Part shown: positions 7,067 to 12,517 of the stretch, piece after piece
Position numbering within the stretch: the first letter of the stretch is position 1
Layout: each line of letters starts with the position of its first letter
Source: CAZDUS01 sp964609375
GTDB taxonomy: Bacteria > Verrucomicrobiota > Kiritimatiellia > CAIKKV01 > CAITUY01
Length of the DNA stretch: 12,517 bases
NCBI GenBank assembly: GCA_964609375.1
Contig: CAZSSA010000070.1
Location: 1 to 12,517 of the forward strand
Reading direction: 5' to 3'
Notes under the pieces: model-generated
The model's database searches: none
Told to the model about the DNA's origin: nothing
What the model saw: the letters and a program-made list of their open reading frames with translations, nothing else
Position numbers and translations under genes: made by a program

Positions 7067-7095
7067 TTGTGACGTCGTGAGCATCGTGGTATAAA
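7067..7095 (+). promoter_or_regulatory. Predicted sigma-70-type promoter for the aroB operon
   Basis: TTGTGA (7067-7072) and TATAAA (7090-7095) have a 17-bp spacer in the 82-nt gap between ruvX and aroB. Transcription would start near 7102, giving a leader of roughly 37 nt that contains a strong Shine-Dalgarno (GGAGGG, 7124-7129). No T-run terminator for the upstream unit is visible in the gap. Confidence 0.6.
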
Positions 7096-7138
7096 CGGGC
7101 CGTCGACAGCGGCGGAGGGTGTTGGAGGGAAGCATACT

Positions 7139-8227
7139 ATGTCCAAGACGGTTCAAGTTAAACTGGGTGATCGCTCTTATCCAATCATTATTGGCAGCGG
7201 TCTTTCTCTGGCAACGCTGCTAAAAGGGGAAAAAGGGGTGACGGCCCTGGTGGTTTCCGATTCCAATGTGGATCGGCTTCACGGGGAGTGCTGTCTGCGC
7301 CGCCTGGAAGCGCAGGGAATCGAAAGCATACCTGTTGTTATTCCGGCGGGTGAGTCTTCCAAGTCCTTGACGTCGGCGGCAATGCTCTATGACAAAGCTG
7401 CCGGGAGCCGACTGGACCGGAACAGTGTTGTGGTGGCGTTGGGTGGCGGAATGGTTGGTGATCTGGCAGGATTTGTGGCGGCGACTTATTTGCGCGGAGT
7501 CAGGTTTGTCCAGATACCGACGACGTTGCTGGCGATGGTGGATAGTTCCGTTGGTGGCAAGACAGGCGTGAATCTGGAGCGAGGAAAGAATCTGGTTGGT
7601 TCGTTTCATCAACCCATTGAAGTTAACGCAGACTTGGACTTACTGGCGACGCTGCCGGCGCGGGAGTATGTTTCCGGATTGGCCGAGGTTGTAAAGTACG
7701 GGGTGATTTGGGATGCGGCTTTTTTTGCCTTTATTGAGCGCCGGGTTGATGATCTTTTGCGGCGCGACCAGGGCCTCCTGGAACAGGTGGTTGCCCGGTG
7801 TTGTGAGATCAAGGCGGAAGTTGTAGCGATGGACGAGCGTGAAATCGGACCTCGGGCCATTTTGAATTTCGGGCATACCCTTGGTCACGCGGTTGAAAAG
7901 AGTGATGGGTACGGGCACTGGCTGCATGGTGAAGCAGTGGCTATCGGGATGCATTTTGCCGCGCGATTGTCGGTTAAGGCAAAAGGGTTGGCTGATGGGG
8001 AAGCCGCCCGGATTGTTGATGTGTTGCGCCGGATGGGATTGCCGATCAAGCCGGAGCACGGCATGGGCATGGGGTGGGCGAAGCTGTGGGATGCGATGTT
8101 GTCGGATAAAAAGACGGTTCAAAAGCGACCGAGGTTTGTGTTGGCTGAGCGGCTTGGTTCGGTGATGACAGGTTGCGAGGTGCCGGAAGAACTTCTTATG
8201 GAGACATGGAATGTCTGCTGTCAGTGA
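7139..8227 (+). CDS. aroB: 3-dehydroquinate synthase
   Basis: This cytoplasmic enzyme catalyses the second step of the shikimate pathway, converting DAHP to 3-dehydroquinate with NAD+ and a divalent metal. It has 362 residues, the usual length. N-terminal NAD-binding part: VVSDSNV (38-44), IPAGESSKS (68-76), GGGMVGDLAGFVAATYLRG (102-120) and the IPTTLLAMVDSSVGGKTGVN region (126-145). Metal and substrate part: SGLAEVVKYG (179-188) with Glu183, NFGHTLGHAVE (243-253) with His246, and HGEAVAIGM (263-271) with His263, the three expected metal ligands. KNLVGSFHQP (150-159) is also typical. ATG 7139 follows GGAGGG at 9 nt. The 3' end overlaps the next gene by 17 nt, so the two are likely coupled. 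Complete with no missing key residue. Confidence 0.97.
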   Translation: MSKTVQVKLGDRSYPIIIGSGLSLATLLKGEKGVTALVVSDSNVDRLHGECCLRRLEAQGIESIPVVIPAGESSKSLTSAAMLYDKAAGSRLDRNSVVVALGGGMVGDLAGFVAATYLRGVRFVQIPTTLLAMVDSSVGGKTGVNLERGKNLVGSFHQPIEVNADLDLLATLPAREYVSGLAEVVKYGVIWDAAFFAFIERRVDDLLRRDQGLLEQVVARCCEIKAEVVAMDEREIGPRAILNFGHTLGHAVEKSDGYGHWLHGEAVAIGMHFAARLSVKAKGLADGEAARIVDVLRRMGLPIKPEHGMGMGWAKLWDAMLSDKKTVQKRPRFVLAERLGSVMTGCEVPEELLMETWNVCCQ

Positions 8228-8837
8228 ATGGATTGCCCGTGAATATTTTGAGCAGCTGGGCTATTTGACGAGCCAGCCGTATAAATATATATCGTCATCG
8301 CGACAGAAGAAGGCCGATGAGGAGCTGGATTTGCTTATTGTCCATCCCCAGGTTCAGGAGCACCGGACACCGGAGCACATGGTGTGGACGACCGATGATC
8401 TCAGTAGTGTGGCGCGTGCGGTCGTTGGTGTCCGGGGTTGGCATACAGAGCGGATTTATGCCGCGACACTTGAGCAGACGCCTGAAATTTCCAGATTCGC
8501 GAGTCAGTTGGTTCGGAGCGCGGCTTCTGCGCGACTGGGGTCTGGGCCAGTAGCGGCAGTGCTTTGCCTGCCGGAATTGCCGGCTTCCGGTGCATTGAAG
8601 GAGAAGACGTTGAGGGCCCTGCGGGAGCGGGGGATTGACGGTGTGTTGTCGTTCCGGACGATGTTGTCTGAGTTGGTAAGCATGGTGAAGACTAACAGGA
8701 ATTACGACAAATCGGATTTGTTGCAAATCCTGCGCATTTTGAAGAATTACGAATTTCTGCGTGAGCCTCAGATGGAGCTATTTGTCGGACGTGGCCGGAA
8801 GCCACGGCGCAAAGTGCATGCGGTCGAAACAGAGTAA
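8211..8837 (+). CDS. Hypothetical protein, possible degenerate PD-(D/E)XK nuclease-like fold
   Basis: I do not recognise this 208-residue soluble protein as a named family. The N-terminal part, WIAREYFEQLGYLTSQPYKY (7-26), then EELDLLIVHP (37-46), then VVGVRGWHTERIY (71-83), follows the helix, ELDLL strand, and V-E-V-K-G-W strand order of restriction-endonuclease-like folds. Glu38 and Asp40 sit where an active-site acid belongs, but the usual E-x-K is replaced by Gly73-Val-Arg75, so catalysis would be impaired or altered. The middle (113-150) alternates strand and helix (VAAVLCLPELP, RALRERGIDGVLSFRTM). The C-terminal helices end in a basic stretch, GRGRKPRRK (193-201), which could touch nucleic acid. 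ATG 8211 overlaps the aroB end by 17 nt, with GGAG at 8200-8203 as Shine-Dalgarno. Real gene likely; function unknown. Confidence 0.8.
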   Translation: MSAVSEWIAREYFEQLGYLTSQPYKYISSSRQKKADEELDLLIVHPQVQEHRTPEHMVWTTDDLSSVARAVVGVRGWHTERIYAATLEQTPEISRFASQLVRSAASARLGSGPVAAVLCLPELPASGALKEKTLRALRERGIDGVLSFRTMLSELVSMVKTNRNYDKSDLLQILRILKNYEFLREPQMELFVGRGRKPRRKVHAVETE

Positions 8838-8870
8838 GGGAAATGAATTGCCGTCAATAGTATGGCAGGC

Positions 8871-8878
8871 GGGGGTGA
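8871..8878 (+). promoter_or_regulatory. Ribosome binding site favouring the ATG 8880 start of corA
   Basis: GGGGGTGAT, close to the full anti-16S complement GGAGGTGAT, abuts ATG 8880. The upstream in-frame ATG at 8862 has no such sequence before it. Confidence 0.45.
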
Positions 8879-8879
8879 T

Positions 8880-9851
8880 ATGGTTCGGTCATTTGTGTTT
8901 AATCAGACGCAGGGAAAGCTGATCAGTCAGGATATTTCCCTCGATTTACTCAAAGTAGTATTGAAGGATGAAGGGGTTCAATTCTGGGTGGATGTCGGGG
9001 ACTGTTCTGATGAGGAGGCTAAATCCGTTCTGGATGGTGTTTTTCAGTTTCATCCTCTGGCCATTGAAGACTGTCTGACGCCGAGTGATCGGTCAAAGGT
9101 TGAGGAATATGACGGCTACCTGTTCTTAGTCATTCATGCGGTGACCTATAATGAAGGTGAATTCAAGTCGTCGGAAATTGATCTGTTTATCGGTAAGAAC
9201 TTCCTGGTTACATACCATCGCGAGCCGTTACGGTGCGTGAATGCCACCGTGGATCGTGTCCTCAAGAACGCGCCGACCGTGGCAAGGGCGCCTGATCGTT
9301 TGACCTACACGATCCTTGATTTTCTGTTGGAGGGTTATGCGCCGGCGCTGGAAGACCTTACGGTTGAAATCGCCGAGTTGGAGAAGAACGTTTTATCGGA
9401 TCCCTCGCAAAGCATTTTAGAGAATGTGGTTAAGTTGAAAGTGGAAGTGCAGCGGTTGCGTCAGATTGTATGGCCGCAGCGGGAGACGATGGCAAGGATG
9501 TCGCATGGCGAATTCAAGATCGTACGGTCCCATATGTTGCCATATTACCGCGACTTGCTGGATCAGCTGGTTCGGATCAGCACTATGGCGGAAAATGCAC
9601 GGGATTCGCTGACCAACGTTTTGCAGGTTCATCTGAGTTTGCAACAAATGCAGGTGAATCATGTCATCAAGGTGTTGACTGTGATGGCGACATTATTCAT
9701 GCCCGTTTTGGTGGTGACGAGCTATTATGGCATGAATGTGATGCATTGGCCGGGACCGGATGATCCTAACGCCTGGTGGTGGATCTGGGGGGTGACCGGT
9801 GCTTCGACGGCTGCCATCTACGGGTTACTTAAGAAAAAAGGCTGGCTGTGA
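8880..9851 (+). CDS. corA: CorA-family divalent metal ion transporter (magnesium/cobalt)
   Basis: This is an inner-membrane pentameric channel of the CorA superfamily, expected to carry Mg2+ (possibly Co2+ or Ni2+) into the cell. From ATG 8880 it has 323 residues, normal for the family; ATG 8862 would add six. The N-terminal cytoplasmic alpha/beta domain includes FQFHPLAIEDCL, and KVEEYDGYLFLVIHAV is typical. A long helix follows (about 150-255). TM1 runs to SYYGMNV with the signature Gly-Met-Asn at 284-286. TM2 follows (about 298-316), and the protein ends in the basic KKKGWL, as in other CorA proteins. The loop after GMN reads VMHWPGPDDP rather than the MPEL type of E. coli and Thermotoga CorA, so ion preference is less certain; a ZntB-like exporter role is a weaker alternative. 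Its stop overlaps the next start by 4 nt (GTGA). Confidence 0.92.
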   Translation: MVRSFVFNQTQGKLISQDISLDLLKVVLKDEGVQFWVDVGDCSDEEAKSVLDGVFQFHPLAIEDCLTPSDRSKVEEYDGYLFLVIHAVTYNEGEFKSSEIDLFIGKNFLVTYHREPLRCVNATVDRVLKNAPTVARAPDRLTYTILDFLLEGYAPALEDLTVEIAELEKNVLSDPSQSILENVVKLKVEVQRLRQIVWPQRETMARMSHGEFKIVRSHMLPYYRDLLDQLVRISTMAENARDSLTNVLQVHLSLQQMQVNHVIKVLTVMATLFMPVLVVTSYYGMNVMHWPGPDDPNAWWWIWGVTGASTAAIYGLLKKKGWL

Positions 9852-12313
9852 AGACGGAGCTTCTGGCTCCGGCCGGGGATTCCGACTGTGCCTGTGCCGC
9901 CTTGCACTACGGTGCTGATGCCATTTACCTGGGACTCAAACGGTTTTCCGCACGTGCGGAAGCGGGAAATTTCTCCGCCGAGGCGTTGAGCGAGGTTGTG
10001 GCCTATGCCCATTCTTTGACTCCGCGTCGTTCCGTGTACGTGGCATTGAACACCTTGATACTGGATCGTGAGCAGGATGATGTTCTGGAAACGCTTTTGA
10101 CGGTGGAAGAGGCGGGCGTCGATGCGCTGATTGTGCAGGATCTGGGTGTGGCGCGGCTTGTACGGTTGCATTTCCCCTCGCTACGGCTACATGCCAGTAC
10201 GCAACTGGCGATACACAACCTTGAAGGTGCTAAGGCGGCAGCCGAGCTTGGGTTTTCGCGGGTGACCTTGGCGCGTGAATTGACGTTTCCGGAGATTAAG
10301 GAAATCACTGGTCAGTCCGGTCTGGAAACGGAAACGTTCATCCATGGAGCGCTGTGTTACTGCTATAGTGGATTGTGTTTTTATTCCGCCGTGTTACGTG
10401 GGCGAAGCGGGAATCGGGGGCGATGCGCCTATCCATGCAGGGATAGTTTCAAGAGCGGGAATGGACGTCGGTCCGGACTTGCCTTTTCGATGTTAGACTT
10501 GGCGTTGCCGGAAGCCATTCCTGATTTGCAGCGTGTCGGGGTTGCGAGTTTGAAAATAGAAGGGCGGAAGAAGTCGGCGCTCTATGTGGCGTCAACCGTG
10601 GACTTTTACCGGAAGCTTCTGGATGGGCAATCGTTGAAGAGCCTGGATCAGCGCGGGATGGCTGAGGACATCAAAACGGTTTTCAGCCGTCCATGGACCC
10701 GTTTGTATTTTTCATCCCGGCGACAGGGTGGAGTGATTGATCCTGACTTTGTGGGGCATCGGGGCTCCAGAATCGGGATGGTTACAGAAGTTGTTCAGCG
10801 GGAGAAAGGGAACTGGGTTCAGTTTGCGACTGAGCGACGGCTTGAACGTCATGATGGCATTCAGATTGATATTGCAGGAGCAGAGAAGCCATTTGGATTT
10901 GCGGTGGACCGGATTCAGGTTTTGAAGAAGAGCGGGGGATGGACGGGCGCTTTCCATGCTGAACGCCAGCAAATGGTTCTGCTGGAGTTGCCGCCTGAGC
11001 ATCCTGATATTCCCAATGGATCGTCCGTCTATTGCTCATCATCACAGGAGGTGAAGCAGCGATATGGGTTTTCGCGTCCGCGTCCCGGTGTGTTCCGTGT
11101 GAGGCGAGCTCTTGATGTTGAGGTGCGGATTCGTCGTTCAGGGATCACGCTGCGAGGTGAAGTTCAGGGAGTCGTTGGTGACGTTGCGGTGATTGAAGAA
11201 CCCATGGAAATGGAGCGATGCAACGATGTCGGGAAAGTTGAAGTGGCGATTCGGGGGGCATTCGAGAAGCTTGGCAATACGGGCTATCTGCCGGGGATGA
11301 TACGCGTGATCAATGAAGAAAAACTTTTTGTTCCGGTATCGTTAATGAACCGATTGAGACGGCAATTGGTTGACGCTCTTGATGTGGGTGCGGAGGGACG
11401 CCGCCATGCCCGTCTTGGGGAGCTTCGCCGAGTGGAAGCTGCCGGGTTGGCGGAAGCGGTTATTGAAGAGCCACTGAAATGGATACTCAAGACGGATCGT
11501 GTATCGCATTTGGATGCGTGGGGCGAAGAGGATTGGCGAGGTGTCCACGAAGCGATCATCAGTGTGGAGAATGATGATTTGGAGTTGTTACAGCAACGGT
11601 TAGCGGTGTTGACGGGGATTCTGGGGCCGGAGCGAATGCGATTGGCCTTGCCTGTCATTACCCGTGACTGGGAGCGAGCGGACCTATTGCGGCGGATTAA
11701 AGTTCTTTGGGAGGCGGGGTATCGGCACTGGGAGGTGGCTTCGCTGGCGGGTCCGGTTTTGATGCAGGAAGCGTGTGGAGCGGAGGAAGGCGGAATCGAT
11801 GACTCGCTAACGGCTGATTGGACGTTGTATGCGATGAATCGTTCTGCGGTCCGATGTTTACTTGATCGTAATATTCGACGATTGACGCTTTCGCCTGAAA
11901 ACAATGAGGCGAATGTGCGCGCATTGATTTCGCAGTATGGCGATCGAATAGTTCTGCCGATATATCAGGACACTCCTTTGTTTATTTCCGAAAGCTGTCC
12001 TCAATCCGCTTTAGCACGACAGGGGACGGTGGGTGGATGCCAAGAGTGTGCTGAAGATGAATATGTATCCCGTTCGAACGAGAAGGTGACGGTTCTCCAT
12101 CGTGGATGCCGGACAGTTGTTATCAATCGTGATCCGCTATGTCTGGCCGCTCGAGTTGATGTGTTGAAGAGACTGGGGCTTCAATACGTGCGAGTGGATT
12201 TTGTCTGGCGACAGTATAATGCCGATTTGGCTTTGTCGGTTTGGCGACGGTTGCGCTCGGGTGGCGTTATCAGGGGTATTGAGGGATGTTTTGGGGCGGG
12301 AACAATGGGTTGA
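9848..12313 (+). CDS. Long U32-family protein (peptidase U32 / RlhA-YhbU-like) with two cysteine clusters
   Basis: U32 proteins were named as collagenase-like peptidases, but several are now known as RNA hydroxylation enzymes (RlhA for 23S rRNA C2501; TrhP/YegQ for tRNA; UbiU/UbiV for ubiquinone), with Fe-S-binding cysteines. This one has 821 residues. It starts KTELLAPAGD, then YGADAIYLGLKRFSARA (21-37), HASTQLAIHN (115-124) and the signature FIHGALCYCYSGLCFYS (164-180). Cys170, Cys177, Cys193 and Cys197 form the canonical set; Cys172 is extra. A DUF3656-like middle region probably covers about 370-500. The C-terminal part (about 565-815) resembles the second half of long U32 proteins, with another set at Cys717, Cys731, Cys734 and Cys754. 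It is longer than E. coli RlhA (about 650), so RlhA function is plausible but not assured. GTG 9848 begins inside the corA stop region (4-nt overlap), preceded by AAGG, indicating translational coupling. Confidence 0.9.
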   Translation: MKTELLAPAGDSDCACAALHYGADAIYLGLKRFSARAEAGNFSAEALSEVVAYAHSLTPRRSVYVALNTLILDREQDDVLETLLTVEEAGVDALIVQDLGVARLVRLHFPSLRLHASTQLAIHNLEGAKAAAELGFSRVTLARELTFPEIKEITGQSGLETETFIHGALCYCYSGLCFYSAVLRGRSGNRGRCAYPCRDSFKSGNGRRSGLAFSMLDLALPEAIPDLQRVGVASLKIEGRKKSALYVASTVDFYRKLLDGQSLKSLDQRGMAEDIKTVFSRPWTRLYFSSRRQGGVIDPDFVGHRGSRIGMVTEVVQREKGNWVQFATERRLERHDGIQIDIAGAEKPFGFAVDRIQVLKKSGGWTGAFHAERQQMVLLELPPEHPDIPNGSSVYCSSSQEVKQRYGFSRPRPGVFRVRRALDVEVRIRRSGITLRGEVQGVVGDVAVIEEPMEMERCNDVGKVEVAIRGAFEKLGNTGYLPGMIRVINEEKLFVPVSLMNRLRRQLVDALDVGAEGRRHARLGELRRVEAAGLAEAVIEEPLKWILKTDRVSHLDAWGEEDWRGVHEAIISVENDDLELLQQRLAVLTGILGPERMRLALPVITRDWERADLLRRIKVLWEAGYRHWEVASLAGPVLMQEACGAEEGGIDDSLTADWTLYAMNRSAVRCLLDRNIRRLTLSPENNEANVRALISQYGDRIVLPIYQDTPLFISESCPQSALARQGTVGGCQECAEDEYVSRSNEKVTVLHRGCRTVVINRDPLCLAARVDVLKRLGLQYVRVDFVWRQYNADLALSVWRRLRSGGVIRGIEGCFGAGTMG

Positions 12314-12351
12314 TGGTTTGTTCTCGGACCCGCATAAACATTGAAAAAAAC

Positions 12352-12369
12352 TGCAAGTTGGGTGTTGCA
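12352..12369. promoter_or_regulatory. Small dyad overlapping the HU promoter -35
   Basis: TGCAA (12352-12356) and TTGCA (12365-12369) form an inverted repeat with 8 nt between the arms. The right arm covers most of the -35 hexamer. It could be an operator half-site pair, but 5-bp arms may arise by chance. Confidence 0.2.
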
Positions 12370-12393
12370 TCCCTGAGCAGTGTAGCGTATATA
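12365..12393 (+). promoter_or_regulatory. Predicted sigma-70-type promoter for the HU gene
   Basis: TTGCAT (12365-12370) and TATATA (12388-12393) are spaced by exactly 17 bp, the strongest promoter-like match in the window. Transcription would begin near 12400, leaving a leader of about 54 nt with a hairpin and a strong Shine-Dalgarno. This fits a highly expressed nucleoid protein. Confidence 0.65.
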
Positions 12394-12402
12394 GTGAGCC
12401 TA

Positions 12403-12429
12403 AAGGGCCGATCATGGTGGTCGGACCTT
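12403..12429 (+). promoter_or_regulatory. Hairpin in the HU mRNA leader
   Basis: AAGGGCCGA (12403-12411) pairs with TCGGACCTT (12421-12429) across a 9-nt loop: eight base pairs with one internal G/A mismatch. It would sit at the very 5' end of the HU transcript and end 11 nt before the Shine-Dalgarno. No T-run follows, so it is not a typical terminator; a 5' stability element or a translation control element is more likely. Confidence 0.45.
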
Positions 12430-12440
12430 AATATCACTCA

Positions 12441-12446
12441 AAGGAG
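12441..12446 (+). promoter_or_regulatory. Strong Shine-Dalgarno of the HU gene
   Basis: AAGGAG lies 7 nt before ATG 12454, the best ribosome binding site in the window. Confidence 0.75.
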
Positions 12447-12453
12447 TTGCACT

Positions 12454-12517
12454 ATGGCGAAAGCGTTGACAAAGAGTCAGATTGTGGCGGGAGTTGCTGA
12501 GGCTACGGATATCACGA
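12454..12517 (+). CDS. HU-family DNA-binding protein, N-terminal fragment (cut by window edge)
   Basis: Only 21 codons are present, reading MAKALTKSQIVAGVAE followed by ATDIT. The M-x-K-x-LTKSQIV-x-x-(V/L)AE pattern is the start of HU/IHF-family nucleoid proteins: small dimeric proteins of about 90-110 residues that bend and compact DNA. The DNA-binding beta-arm lies beyond the edge, so HU cannot be told from IHF or from longer variants with basic tails. The gene has its own promoter, a leader hairpin and a strong Shine-Dalgarno, separate from the upstream aroB-U32 group. Confidence 0.85.
   Translation, partial: MAKALTKSQIVAGVAEATDIT

Noticed and set aside
11284..11904. A 206-codon - strand frame inside the U32 gene
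   Set aside because: It is Ser/Arg/Pro-rich, lies within the coding region of the U32 C-terminal half whose own sequence has clear family features, and has no supporting signals.
1..12517. Search for CRISPR arrays, tRNA/rRNA genes, insertion sequences, phage or toxin-antitoxin genes
   Set aside because: No regularly spaced repeats, clover-leaf patterns, transposase or integrase motifs, or terminal inverted repeats were seen. The window is dense housekeeping and envelope genes.

Overview
The window holds eight complete genes and the start of a ninth, all on the + strand. They form compact, mostly operon-like groups with short gaps and several overlapping stop/start pairs. Coding strands are G-rich, and start codons include GTG. 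A lipoprotein signal peptide, a periplasmic glucan system and an HU protein beginning MAKALTKSQIVAG point to a Gram-negative-type (diderm) bacterium. My best guess is the PVC group (Kiritimatiellota, Lentisphaerota or Verrucomicrobiota). That guess rests on overall flavour and on a GTGAGGC-type heptad tract at the left edge, not on a marker gene, so it is tentative.

Positions 1-40 are a degenerate heptad repeat tract. Positions 65-6579 form a glucan module. It contains a large lipoprotein with a glycoamylase-like central region, then opgG (periplasmic glucan enzyme, GH186 family), an unrecognised 199-residue tail-anchored protein, and opgH (membrane beta-1,2-glucan glucosyltransferase). A good sigma-70-like promoter (2227-2255) precedes opgG. 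The last three genes are coupled: a 37-nt overlap, then a 4-nt gap. OpgH would polymerise and export the glucan, OpgG would act on it in the periplasm, and the lipoprotein could trim or remodel it. The small middle protein may be the detached cytoplasmic N-terminal domain of OpgH, which is missing from the OpgH here.

Positions 6619-7056 encode RuvX/YqgF. A second clear promoter (7067-7095) starts the next group: aroB (3-dehydroquinate synthase), a 208-residue unknown protein with a possible degenerate PD-(D/E)XK nuclease fold, a CorA-type metal-ion channel, and a long U32-family protein with two cysteine clusters. aroB overlaps the unknown gene by 17 nt, and corA overlaps the U32 gene by 4 nt.

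After the U32 gene, a 140-nt intergenic region carries a near-consensus promoter, a leader hairpin and a strong ribosome binding site. These lead into an HU-family DNA-binding protein cut off by the right edge. I see no tRNA, rRNA, CRISPR array, insertion sequence or phage gene. The most novel-looking item is the small protein between opgG and opgH, together with the lipoprotein upstream.
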